DNA of 36,662 nt, taken from the NCBI RefSeq assembly GCF_000282975.1, contig NZ_ALJC01000077.1:1-36662 (forward strand), written 5' to 3'. Position 1 is the stretch's first letter; each line of letters begins with the position of its first letter. The notes beneath the pieces are model-generated. The model was not told the DNA's origin, searched no databases, and saw only the letters and a list, made by a program, of their open reading frames with translations. Origin of the DNA: Pseudomonas psychrophila HA-4. Its GTDB lineage: Bacteria; Pseudomonadota; Gammaproteobacteria; Pseudomonadales; Pseudomonadaceae. Positions 18,050-26,261 of the stretch are shown piece after piece. A program made the position numbers and the translations under genes.

Positions 18050-19462
18050 TTAAAGAGAGTTCAGGAACGCCAGCAACGCAGCGCGCTGCTCGGCATTGAA
18101 TTGTAAAACCTGCTGCTTGGCCGACTCGGCCTCACCGCCATGCCACAGCACGGCTTCGAGCAGGTTGCGTGCACGACCATCGTGCAGAAACTGGGTGTGA
18201 CCACTCACCGCCTGAGTCAAACCGATGCCCCACAAAGGCGGCGTGCGCCAATCGCTGCCTGACGCGGCGAACTCGGTACGGTTATCGGCAAGGCCCGGGC
18301 CCATGTCGTGTAACAGCAGGTCGCTGTAAGGATGAATGACCTGATTGGCCAGTTCGGGTTCGGCCGCAGTGGGCGACGTGGTGAACGTCGGCGTATGGCA
18401 CGACACGCAACCGGCCTGATAGAACAGATTCTTACCGGCCAACACTTGCGGTGAACCGACATCGCGGCGAGCGGGCACAGCGAGGTTACGGGTGTAAAAC
18501 TCGACGAGGCGCAAAATGTTGTCACTGACCTCGGGTTCGCCATCAGGGCCATTGCCGTTGGGCGCTGCCAAGCAGTCGGTTTGTGCAGACGTGCAATCAT
18601 CAAACGGCCTCAGGCTGGTGGTGAGCCCCATATCACCAGAAAAGGCGTGAACATTTTGTTGATTGAGGTTCGGTTGGCCTGCTTTCCAGCCAAATCGGCC
18701 TAAAACAGTCTTTTGCTGAGCGTCATCCCACACCTGATTCGGGCGTCCGTTGATCCCTCCGCCCTGGTTGGCATTCTTAAGAATCGCCTCCTCGGGGATG
18801 GCTTCAAGCAATCCCAGCCCAATCATTGGCGGCGCAATGCGTGCCGAGAAACGGGTAGCAGGGTGCATAGGGCCATAGCCCAACTGCGTGATCTGGAGTG
18901 TGGGTTTGCGCAGTTCGACTTCTGTACCGTCTTTAAAACGTACCGACACCGGTTCGTAATCGACCCGAACTTTGCCTTCTGGAGCGACACCGGGCACCGC
19001 CATGTCTTGCAGCTGGCCGCCGTAAACAGGCTCTGGGACGACCCCCGTTTGCTCGATCAACGTGGCGTAAGTGGGTTCATTGGGAATCGACAGTCGCACC
19101 AACATAGACACCGAGTTCTTGGCGTTTGGCGCCGGTGGATGGCCGCGGCCGTCCTTGATATGGCAGTTCTGACAAGCATTGGTATTGAATAACGGCCCTA
19201 AGCCATCGCGCGCAGTCGTGGTAGAAGGCGCAATCACCCATGGGCTGCGAAAAAAGCTGTTACCAACACTGAAATCCAGACGCCGGGTGGGCGAGAGATT
19301 GGCGGAGGGCATAGAAAAAGCATTTTGATCCGTTTTACGCACCGTGGTGGCCCCGCCAGAGCGGGCTTCGCCGGGCTCAGGTTGAGTAAAGCGCGGCGCG
19401 TCATCACAGCCGGCAAGGCCTAAGGCCAGCAGCAGAGATAGGCGAAGAGGCAGCGAGGGCAT
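18050..19462 (-). CDS. DUF1111 di-haem oxidoreductase-like lipoprotein
   Basis: The 470-residue protein has a lipoprotein signal peptide ending LAGC (Cys19) and two c-type haem sites, CQNCH (97-101) and CVSCH (352-356). Conserved stretches such as LGPLFNTNACQNCHIKDGRG, FSARIAPPMIGLGLLEAIPE and YSDLLLHDMGPGLADN are typical of the DUF1111 (thiol-oxidoreductase-like, DHOR) family. It should sit in the periplasm, anchored to a membrane, and carry electrons or react with peroxide-like species; the true reaction is unknown. ATG 19462 is used (a TTG precedes it). The imelysin gene follows after 26 bp. Confidence 0.9.
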   Translation of the reverse strand: MPSLPLRLSLLLALGLAGCDDAPRFTQPEPGEARSGGATTVRKTDQNAFSMPSANLSPTRRLDFSVGNSFFRSPWVIAPSTTTARDGLGPLFNTNACQNCHIKDGRGHPPAPNAKNSVSMLVRLSIPNEPTYATLIEQTGVVPEPVYGGQLQDMAVPGVAPEGKVRVDYEPVSVRFKDGTEVELRKPTLQITQLGYGPMHPATRFSARIAPPMIGLGLLEAIPEEAILKNANQGGGINGRPNQVWDDAQQKTVLGRFGWKAGQPNLNQQNVHAFSGDMGLTTSLRPFDDCTSAQTDCLAAPNGNGPDGEPEVSDNILRLVEFYTRNLAVPARRDVGSPQVLAGKNLFYQAGCVSCHTPTFTTSPTAAEPELANQVIHPYSDLLLHDMGPGLADNRTEFAASGSDWRTPPLWGIGLTQAVSGHTQFLHDGRARNLLEAVLWHGGEAESAKQQVLQFNAEQRAALLAFLNSL

Positions 19463-19533
19463 CAAACGTCCAGATCAGTCAGCAAAATCGAGGGCGAAAG
19501 TTTATCAGGGAAGGTGAATTGAAATAAGAGGGA

Positions 19534-19626
19534 TTAGCGTTTGGTTTGATCTGTGGCAGCCAAAGTCATGAGAGTGAGCGTGCTTATAAATGCCAGACAG
19601 ATCCGTGGGGTTTTTAGTGTCTGCAT
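19534..19626 (-). CDS. possible 30-residue hydrophobic peptide
   Basis: This short frame encodes MQTLKTPRICLAFISTLTLM then TLAATDQTKR, a single hydrophobic segment with a charged tail. GGAGG directly abuts the ATG, which is too close for an ideal ribosome site, so translation is doubtful. It lies 71 bp upstream of the DUF1111 gene on the same strand, inside an otherwise empty 460-bp gap. Confidence 0.25.
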   Translation of the reverse strand: MQTLKTPRICLAFISTLTLMTLAATDQTKR

Positions 19627-19798
19627 CCTCCGGCGGCATTTGAAAAATATATTTTTGCTAGAAATGATTTTTCGACGCTTAGAATTTTGGGAAGCTAAAG
19701 TTTGCCTGTAGCAAGTGGCACTCCGCCCGTTAGTGTATTGATTGATCTGAGTGTTTTTTGGCATGCAGCGTAGAGCTAAACCCAACCAAACCAAGATC
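19627..19798. other. A/T-rich intergenic stretch, probable promoter region of DUF1111
   Basis: Within the 460-bp gap between icmP and DUF1111, 19640-19700 is much richer in A/T than its surroundings and contains a perfect 14-bp palindrome, AAAAATATATTTTT (19643-19656). On the minus strand this is about 180 bp ahead of the DUF1111 start and could be an UP element or operator. I find no convincing -35/-10 pair. Confidence 0.35.
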
Positions 19799-19827
19799 AA
19801 GAGATCGCGAGCAAGCTCGCTTCTACC
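19799..19827. repeat. REP element
   Basis: The core GCGAGC-AA-GCTCGC (19807-19820) with flanking ATC and TTCTACC matches the common Pseudomonas REP sequence, which carries CGCGAGCAAGCTCGC followed by TCCTAC. It sits between icmP and the DUF1111 gene. Confidence 0.8.
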
Positions 19828-19875
19828 GGATAGTCGTTCGACTGACGTTAGGCAGCGACTTCAGACCGCACACAA

Positions 19876-19896
19876 TAAAGCGGCCCGAAGGCCGCC
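19876..19896 (-). terminator. rho-independent terminator after icmP
   Basis: On the minus strand GCGGCC-TTCG-GGCCGC (19895-19880) is a UUCG-capped stem followed by TTTATT. It lies about 30 bp after the icmP stop, so icmP is largely transcribed separately from the DUF1111-imelysin-DUF1513 genes. Confidence 0.85.
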
Positions 19897-19925
19897 TCAC
19901 ATATCACTCACTCAAACGCCGCTAA

Positions 19926-21275
19926 TCAGAACTCGTGATCGGCGTTGTCCGGGTTCAGGTCGCTGATGCCCAGCTTGCCAGCCGCTTGTTCGATAGCGCC
20001 AGTCTGCTTGACCAGTGCCGCGATGGCGTCACGCACCACTTGGTTGCCCGCTTCGTTACCGGCAGCGATCAACTGGTCGTAGTGCTCGCCCTTGTTGGCG
20101 AGGTCAACCATGACCTGGATCTTGGCTTCGGTGTCAGCCAAGTCGGATTTCAGTGTGGTGTCAGTGGCCGGGTCTACAACCACGACCAAGGATGACAGGC
20201 TTGGGCCGGTCATTTTGGTGCCGTCAGCCCGTACGTATTCACCTAGGTATACGTTGCGAATGCCTTTGGCATCGTAGAAGTGCGAGTTGTGGGTGTTGTC
20301 GCTGAAGCAGTCTTGCTCGTCTTCAGGGGAGTTGGCTTCCAGCGACACTTTCATGCGCTCGCCTGCCAGTTCGCCCAACGACAGGCTGCCCATGCCGAAG
20401 AACATTTTGCGCAAACCGTTCTGTACGGGTTCGGCTTCCAGAGTGGCGCGGTAGTTTTGCGGGTCATTTGGTGCCCAGTTACCGACCATTTCGTCGAGGT
20501 CGTTGACCAGCAGTTGGGTCACGGCTTTAAGGTAGGCACGGCGGCGGTCGTTGTGGCCGCCTGTTGCGCCTTCACCTTCTAGGTAGTCAGAGGCAGGGCG
20601 GTTGCCCGCGCCTGGGCCTGTACCGTTCAGGTCCTGGCCCCACAGCAGGAATTCAATGGCGTGGTAGCCGGTAGCCACGTTGGCTTCGGAACCGCCCAGC
20701 TCATTCAGGCTGGCCAGGGTTTCTGGGGTGATTTCGGTCACGTCAATTTTGTCTTCGCCGACCTGGATCTGGGTGTTGGCGATGATGTTGGCGTTGGCAC
20801 CCGGGTTGCCTAGTGCGCCCGCATAGTTGGCGTCAACGTAGTCGATCAGGCCTTCGTCTAGCGGCCAGGCGTTCACTTGGCCTTCCCAGTCATCAATGAT
20901 CGTGTTGCCGAAACGGAACACTTCACTTTGCAGGTAAGGTACGCGCGCCTCAACCCAGGCAGCGCGAGCAGCTTTCAGGGTGTCGTCGTTTGGCTTGGCC
21001 AAGAACGCATCGATCGCGGTTTGCAGTTTTTTTGCGGTGGATTCGGCGTCGCTGTACACGGCGTGGACCATGTTGGCGTAATGCGCGACAACGGCCTTGG
21101 CGGCTGCTTCGTCGACTTTGGCTGCCGTCACGTCAGTGGCTGGCGTGGCAGGCGTGGTCGCTGCTGCTGGCGTAGGGGCTGCTGCGGCTGTTTTTTCTTT
21201 GTCTTTGTCGCCACAACCGGCGAGTGAAATAGCAATGGCCAGCAGACTGGCGGTGGCCAGGGGCATACGAATCAT
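19926..21275 (-). CDS. icmP: imelysin / insulin-cleaving metalloproteinase-like outer-membrane lipoprotein
   Basis: The 449-residue protein has a lipoprotein signal peptide (SLAGC, Cys21), an Ala/Pro/Thr-rich linker (about 28-55) and a two-lobed imelysin domain. The GxHxxE motif is intact at 203-208 (GYHAIE), and WEGQVNAWPLDEGLIDYVD, SPEDEQDCFSDNTHNSHFYDAKGI and DRRRAYLKAVTQLL are typical. P. aeruginosa IcmP (PA4370) was named for insulin cleavage; family members are better known for iron-linked roles. ATG 21275 has AGCAGGA upstream and gives a proper signal peptide, unlike the longer frame from 21320. Confidence 0.92.
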   Translation of the reverse strand: MIRMPLATASLLAIAISLAGCGDKDKEKTAAAAPTPAAATTPATPATDVTAAKVDEAAAKAVVAHYANMVHAVYSDAESTAKKLQTAIDAFLAKPNDDTLKAARAAWVEARVPYLQSEVFRFGNTIIDDWEGQVNAWPLDEGLIDYVDANYAGALGNPGANANIIANTQIQVGEDKIDVTEITPETLASLNELGGSEANVATGYHAIEFLLWGQDLNGTGPGAGNRPASDYLEGEGATGGHNDRRRAYLKAVTQLLVNDLDEMVGNWAPNDPQNYRATLEAEPVQNGLRKMFFGMGSLSLGELAGERMKVSLEANSPEDEQDCFSDNTHNSHFYDAKGIRNVYLGEYVRADGTKMTGPSLSSLVVVVDPATDTTLKSDLADTEAKIQVMVDLANKGEHYDQLIAAGNEAGNQVVRDAIAALVKQTGAIEQAAGKLGISDLNPDNADHEF

Positions 21276-21375
21276 GGCGAAAATCCTGCTTCGAGAGGTG
21301 GGACAAGCGTGCAATAGCACGCAAAACGTGCGACATGATGCGAAAGATTTGCATTTTGTGTAAAGGGTTAGTGTT

Positions 21376-21394
21376 GTAAATATTTCCTATTTAC
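21376..21394. promoter_or_regulatory. perfect 19-bp palindrome upstream of icmP, possible Fur-type operator
   Basis: GTAAATATTTCCTATTTAC consists of GTAAATA and its exact complement TATTTAC around 5 bp. It lies 101 bp ahead of the icmP start codon. Length and A/T pattern resemble a 19-bp Fur box, but only about 9 of 19 positions match the GATAATGATAATCATTATC consensus. Iron control of this locus is plausible from family knowledge; the binding protein is not identified. Confidence 0.45.
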
Positions 21395-21448
21395 TTCGCA
21401 GCGATGCCTTATCTCTCGCAGCACATGTGGAAATCATGAAATACAAAA

Positions 21449-23500
21449 TTACACATTAAGTGTGTTGTTGCGCTGCGCCTGTTTCAAATAAGCGCTCAAT
21501 TCCCGTGCGCCTAGGGGCTTGCTGTACAGATAACCCTGGCCTTCATGGCAGCCTTCGCCGATCACATAGGCTTCTTGTTCGACTGTTTCTACACCCTCAG
21601 CAATCACCTGCATGCCCAAGCTTTTGCCCAGCTGAATGATGGCGCGCACGATGGTGGCATCGTCGTCATCGTCAATCAGGTCTTGTACGAAGCTTTTGTC
21701 GATCTTGATTTTGTCCAGTGGCAAGCTTTTGAGATAGCTCAGCGATGAATAACCGGTACCGAAGTCATCAATGGCGATCAGTGCGCCCGAGCGGCGCAGG
21801 CTCAACAAATGCTGGGCGGCGGTGCTGATGTCTTCCATGAGGCTGGTTTCGGTCACTTCCAGTTCCAGGCTGCCCGGCGGTAAGCGATACACCTGTAGCA
21901 GGTTGTTCACCACCCGAGGCAACTCCGCGTGGTGTAACTGCACCGTGGACAAGTTGACTGCCATGCGCAATTCAATGAAACCCTGGTCGTGCCATTCGCG
22001 TAGTTGGTTGCAGGCCTGGTCCAGTACCCATTCGCCGAGGGTAATGATGGTGTCGTTTTTCTCGGCCAGGGGGATAAACAGGTCCGGGGGGATCATGCCG
22101 TGTTCAGGGTGCTGCCAGCGCAACAGCGCTTCGACCCCGACCACACGATGGTCGCTGTAACGAATCTGCGGTTGATAGACGAGGTACAACTGATTACCGC
22201 GCAAGGCCTCGCGAAGGTCTTTTTCCAGCTCGCGTCGGCGGCGCATTTCACGGTCCACGCTGGCGATGTAAAACTGATAACGGCTGCGCGAGCGGTTTTT
22301 GGCCAAGGTCATGGTTTGCTCAGCTTTTTGCAGCAATTGCTCGGAGGTGTCGCCATCTTCCGGAAACAGCGTGATACCGATGGTGGCGCGCAAGCGGATG
22401 TTTTGCTGCTCCACGCTGAACACCGTTTCAAGGTCATCAAGAATGCTTTGCGCCAGTTCGGCAGCCTCGTAAGGCTGCTCGATATGCGCCTGGACCAGCG
22501 CAAACTGGTCGCCCCCCAAACGTGCCAACGCCCCCAAACTGCCGCTGTGGGCGCGGATCCGGTCGGTCAGCGCCTGTAATAGTTGGTCGCCCGTCTGATA
22601 ACCAAATTGCTCGTTGACGCCTTTGAAGTCATCCAGCCCAACACACAGTACGGCCACGCGGCGTTGTGAACGGCCGGCATCAGTCAGGATTTTGCCGAGT
22701 TGGGCTTGCAATTGCTGACGGTTGGGCAGACCCGTCAAAAAATCGTACTGGGCCATGCGCAGCAAGGAGTTTTCGGCTTCGTGGCGCAAATGGGTATTGC
22801 GCTCAATCGAGGCCAGTAACTGGTTGGCGGTGTTGACCCACACCCCCAGTTCGTTCTTTTCATGGCCCTTGAGTTGCGGGATTAAATGCTCGCTGGGGTG
22901 ATCCGGGTTGATGCTGGTCAGGTGCTGGATCATTTTCGATAAGGGCTTGGTCAGCAGCCAGTGATAAATCAGATACAGCACCAAGCTCATCAGCAGGGCA
23001 CGCAGCACACCAGAGAGCAGTAAGGCCCCTGCGTTGGTCAAGAAGCTTTTGCCGTAGGTGGCGGTGTCGAGGGTAATGTTCAGGTCGCCGTAATACTCTT
23101 TGTACGGCCCGCTACCCTTCAGTGCTGTGCTGAAGGTGCGCTCCTTGCCCAGAATGAGGTCGGTCAGCCAGCGGCTGGACGTCTCTTGCAAGCCCCTGGA
23201 TTTTTCAGCGAGCACCGGCTCGTTGGGGTGTCCGATTGACGCGTGACGAATGGCCTTGTCCTGAAACAGCCCCTCAATCACTTGCATCGCCATTCCGCTG
23301 TCCAGGCTGTATAGCGCCTGAGTGGACGGGTCGCGAAACATGTTGAGGATACGGTCGGCATCTTCCGTGACGGCTTGCCGTGTGATGTAGGCATCGAACA
23401 CAATTTGCGCGCAACCCAGAATGCCTCCCACGGCCAGTGCTGATAGCAGCACGATTCGGAGTAACTTGATCGACAAGCTGTTCTTGAGTTCCAGCTTCAA
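21449..23500 (-). CDS. bifA: BifA-type c-di-GMP phosphodiesterase (degenerate GGDEF plus EAL)
   Basis: The 683-residue inner-membrane protein has a helix at about 12-36, a periplasmic sensor part, a second helix at about 160-185 and a HAMP-like linker, then a GGDEF domain with LARLGGDQFALV (GGDQF, not GGDEF, so cyclase activity is unlikely) and an intact EAL domain (VEALLRW, IDDFGTGYSSLSYL, AEGVETVEQ). BifA of P. aeruginosa has the same GGDQF and degrades c-di-GMP, promoting swarming over biofilm; its gene is likewise next to sodB. I start at UUG 23500, which has AAGGAA 6 nt upstream and gives MKLELKNSLSIKLL; the frame is open to 23596 without a ribosome site. Confidence 0.92.
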   Translation of the reverse strand: MKLELKNSLSIKLLRIVLLSALAVGGILGCAQIVFDAYITRQAVTEDADRILNMFRDPSTQALYSLDSGMAMQVIEGLFQDKAIRHASIGHPNEPVLAEKSRGLQETSSRWLTDLILGKERTFSTALKGSGPYKEYYGDLNITLDTATYGKSFLTNAGALLLSGVLRALLMSLVLYLIYHWLLTKPLSKMIQHLTSINPDHPSEHLIPQLKGHEKNELGVWVNTANQLLASIERNTHLRHEAENSLLRMAQYDFLTGLPNRQQLQAQLGKILTDAGRSQRRVAVLCVGLDDFKGVNEQFGYQTGDQLLQALTDRIRAHSGSLGALARLGGDQFALVQAHIEQPYEAAELAQSILDDLETVFSVEQQNIRLRATIGITLFPEDGDTSEQLLQKAEQTMTLAKNRSRSRYQFYIASVDREMRRRRELEKDLREALRGNQLYLVYQPQIRYSDHRVVGVEALLRWQHPEHGMIPPDLFIPLAEKNDTIITLGEWVLDQACNQLREWHDQGFIELRMAVNLSTVQLHHAELPRVVNNLLQVYRLPPGSLELEVTETSLMEDISTAAQHLLSLRRSGALIAIDDFGTGYSSLSYLKSLPLDKIKIDKSFVQDLIDDDDDATIVRAIIQLGKSLGMQVIAEGVETVEQEAYVIGEGCHEGQGYLYSKPLGARELSAYLKQAQRNNTLNV

Positions 23501-23714
23501 AGGGCTATTCCTTGTTTCTTGCCGAGATGCTTGTGGTCTTAGGGCTGCGTAATCATTGCACCTTTTAAGGGGTGCTATCAGGGGGGGCTTCAACACTGGC
23601 TACTATGTCGGTCCATGGGTTTGTGAACTTGAGCCATTGAATGAAAAAAACCTGTTTGTTGATCTTAGCTGGCGCTGCTGCTGATGAGCGCCCCAACGTG
23701 ACTTTTGATTTAGC

Positions 23715-23746
23715 AAAAAAAAAACCCGGCAGCGCCGGGTTTTTTT
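23715..23746 (-). terminator. terminator after sodB (both strands possible)
   Basis: CCCGGC-AGC-GCCGGG (23725-23739) is flanked by ten A on the left and seven T on the right, so either strand gives a stem plus U-run. It ends the sodB transcript on the minus strand. The remainder of 23501-23714, upstream of bifA, shows no clear promoter. Confidence 0.92.
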
Positions 23747-23760
23747 AACTGAAGTCAGAT

Positions 23761-24357
23761 TCAGGCAGTGAAAGCTTTGCCTTCGAACTGCTCTGCAACG
23801 AACGTCCAGTTAACGATGTTCCAGAACGCCTCAACATACTTCGGACGTACGTTGCGGTAGTCGATGTAGTAAGCGTGTTCCCAAACGTCGCAGGTCAGCA
23901 GCGGAGTGTCGCCGCTGGTCAGCGGGTTGCCAGCGCCGATGGTGCTGGCCAGGGCCAGGGAACCGTCAGCCTTCTTCACCAGCCAGCCCCAGCCGGAGCC
24001 AAAGGTGCCGATAGAGGTTTTGCTGAACTCTTCTTTGAACTTGTCGAACGAGCCGAAAGCAGCGTTGATGGCATCAGCCAGAGCGCCGGTAGGCTCGCCG
24101 CCGCCGTTTGGCGACAGGCAGTTCCAGTAGAACGTGTGGTTCCACACTTGAGCGGCGTTGTTGAAGATACCGCCCGAAGAGGTCTTGACGATCTCTTCCA
24201 GGGTTTTGCCTTCGAACTCGGTGCCTGGCACCAAGTTGTTCAGGTTCACGACATAGGTGTTGTGGTGCTTGTCGTGGTGAAACTCCAGGGTTTCTTTGGA
24301 GATGTGCGGCTGCAAGGCATCGTGTGCGTACGGCAGCGGCGGCAATTCGAAAGCCAT
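23761..24357 (-). CDS. sodB: superoxide dismutase [Fe]
   Basis: The 198-residue cytoplasmic enzyme converts superoxide to oxygen and hydrogen peroxide. Metal ligands are His27 ([14 protein letters not shown]), the histidine of [10 protein letters not shown] and the Asp/His of [11 protein letters not shown]. The [19 protein letters not shown] stretch and lack of Mn-type residues indicate the iron form. ATG 24357 is chosen because TAGGAGAA precedes it and the protein then starts [10 protein letters not shown] as in other SodB; the frame is open to 24405. The 245 bp up to argO contain no evident gene. Confidence 0.98.
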   Translation of the reverse strand: MAFELPPLPYAHDALQPHISKETLEFHHDKHHNTYVVNLNNLVPGTEFEGKTLEEIVKTSSGGIFNNAAQVWNHTFYWNCLSPNGGGEPTGALADAINAAFGSFDKFKEEFSKTSIGTFGSGWGWLVKKADGSLALASTIGAGNPLTSGDTPLLTCDVWEHAYYIDYRNVRPKYVEAFWNIVNWTFVAEQFEGKAFTA

Positions 24358-24602
24358 GATGATTCTCCTAATCAGGTCAGTTGCGATGAGCGCAAGGCCG
24401 ATCACGGGCGGCCAAACACGCGCCGGGGAGTTTGTACTCTTTGCGGCGCAAGCGCTGGATCATAGCACCGGGGTTGCGCCTTAACCACGCGACAACTGTG
24501 TGGAATAGACGTTTCAGCGCGATTGATTCAAAAACTAGATTATTTCAATGATGCAAAAGTGCTCACGTTTGGAGCTGCCGCAGGCCGTGATCTTGCAGTC
24601 AA

Positions 24603-25205
24603 TTAGCCAGCCACAATCAATTGCACCGCCACCGCATACATCATCACCGCCACCAGCAGGTCCAGCAGGCGCCAGGTGCCGGGGCGGGCAAGCCACGGCG
24701 CCAGCCATGCAGCGCCGAGCGCTAGGGTGAAAAACCACACCAGCGAAGCACTGGCCGCTCCCACCACATAAGCGCCGGGCACACTTTGTTGTGCGCCGAG
24801 TGAACCAATCAGCAACACCGTATCGAGATATACGTGTGGGTTGAGCAACGTCACCGCCAGCGCACTTAGCATCACGGCCTTAAGTGAACGTGCGGTTTGG
24901 CCGGCCGACTGTTCTAGGCTTGACGCCGAAAATGCCCGGCGTAAAGCCTGAGTGCCGTACCACAGCAAAAACACCGCTCCGCCCCAGCGGGCGATGCCCA
25001 GCAAGACCGGGTTTTGCGCCAAAATCGTAGCTAGGCCGAATACCCCGGCAGCCACCAGCAACGCATCGCAAACCACACAAAAGGCCGCCACTGGCAGGTG
25101 ATGTTCACGGCGCAGGCTTTGCGCCAGTACAAAAGCGTTTTGGGTGCCGATGGCCATTATCAGACCGAACGCGACCAACAGGCCATTAAGGTAGCTTTGC
25201 CACAT
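24603..25205 (-). CDS. argO: LysE/ArgO-type amino-acid exporter
   Basis: The 200-residue protein has about six membrane helices with the family motifs GTQNAFVLAQ near the N-terminus and LNPHVYLDTVLLIGSLGA in the middle. LysE/ArgO proteins export arginine and lysine when internal levels are high. It is divergent from an ArgP/LysG-type regulator across 110 bp, the classic arrangement, so ArgP plus basic amino acids probably controls it. By position it equals PA4365. Confidence 0.9.
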   Translation of the reverse strand: MWQSYLNGLLVAFGLIMAIGTQNAFVLAQSLRREHHLPVAAFCVVCDALLVAAGVFGLATILAQNPVLLGIARWGGAVFLLWYGTQALRRAFSASSLEQSAGQTARSLKAVMLSALAVTLLNPHVYLDTVLLIGSLGAQQSVPGAYVVGAASASLVWFFTLALGAAWLAPWLARPGTWRLLDLLVAVMMYAVAVQLIVAG

Positions 25206-25315
25206 AGGAATTACTCGTCGAACTGCTTACGCAAGAGAGGGTTGTTGCTGGCTATTGTCGGGTCCATGGCTGTATAAGAAAAACCAATATTGCTGATCGC
25301 CCATTAGGAAAACTG

Positions 25316-26209
25316 ATGTTCGACTATAAATTACTTTCCGCCCTCGCCGCCGTGGTAGAACAGGCCGGTTTTGAGCGTGCGGCGCAGGTGCTGGGTTTAT
25401 CACAGTCGGCTATTTCGCAGCGCATCAAACTGCTGGAAGCCCGCGTCGGTCAGCCGGTTCTGGTACGTGCCACGCCGCCGAGTCCAACCGATATTGGTCG
25501 GCGCTTGCTCAACCATGTGCAACAAGTGCGTCTGCTTGAGCGCGACCTGCAAAGTGCTGTGCCCGCCCTTGATGACGAAGGCCTGCCCGAGCGGCTGCGC
25601 ATTGCGTTGAATGCCGACAGCCTGGCCACGTGGTGGGCGCAGGCTGTCGGCGACTTTTGCGCCGACCAGCACCTGTTGCTGGATCTGGTGGTGGAAGACC
25701 AGACCGTTGGCTTAAAACGCATGCGCGCCGGAGAAGTCGCCGCTTGCCTGTGCGCCAGCGAACGCCCGGTGGCGGGAGCGCGCAGCGTATTATTGGGCGC
25801 GATGCGTTACCGCGCGTTGGCGAGCCCCGGCTTTATTGCCCGGCACTTTCCCGCTGGCGTGAGCGCTGAGCGATTGCCTAAAACCCCTGCGCTGGTGTTC
25901 GGTCCAGATGATTTTCTGCAACATCGCTACCTGGCAGCACTGGGCGTAGACGGCGGGTTCGAACACCATTTGTGTCCGTCATCAGAGGGCTTTATTCGCC
26001 TGACTGAAGCTGGTCTGGGGTGGGGGCTGGTGCCAGAGCTACAAGTACGCGAGCAGTTGGCCAGCGGGGCATTGCTGGAGCTTTTGCCAGATAAACCGAT
26101 CGACGTGCCATTGTACTGGCATCATTGGCGCAATGGCGGACAACTGCTGGAGCAACTGACGGCGCATTTATCGCGTTCGGCATCTCGCTGGTTAGTGCCT
26201 TTGGCCTGA
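25316..26209 (+). CDS. argP: ArgP (IciA/LysG) LysR-type transcriptional regulator
   Basis: The 297-residue regulator has an N-terminal helix-turn-helix (FDYKLLSALAAVVEQAGFERAAQVLGLSQSAISQRIKLLE) and a C-terminal effector domain. The phrase LSQSAISQRIKLLEARVGQPVLVR is typical of ArgP/LysG, which activate the divergent exporter in response to lysine/arginine. ATG 25316 has TAGGAAAA close upstream. In P. aeruginosa the corresponding gene is annotated iciA. Confidence 0.92.
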   Translation: MFDYKLLSALAAVVEQAGFERAAQVLGLSQSAISQRIKLLEARVGQPVLVRATPPSPTDIGRRLLNHVQQVRLLERDLQSAVPALDDEGLPERLRIALNADSLATWWAQAVGDFCADQHLLLDLVVEDQTVGLKRMRAGEVAACLCASERPVAGARSVLLGAMRYRALASPGFIARHFPAGVSAERLPKTPALVFGPDDFLQHRYLAALGVDGGFEHHLCPSSEGFIRLTEAGLGWGLVPELQVREQLASGALLELLPDKPIDVPLYWHHWRNGGQLLEQLTAHLSRSASRWLVPLA

Positions 26210-26261
26210 CAAATAGCGTTTAAACAGCAGGCAACAAGAATTACAGCATTTGGAGCAATTG

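Noticed and set aside
23641..23748. 35-codon frame starting MKKTCLLILAGAAA that looks like a signal peptide
   Set aside because: It runs straight through the sodB terminator hairpin and its T-run, and has no ribosome site.
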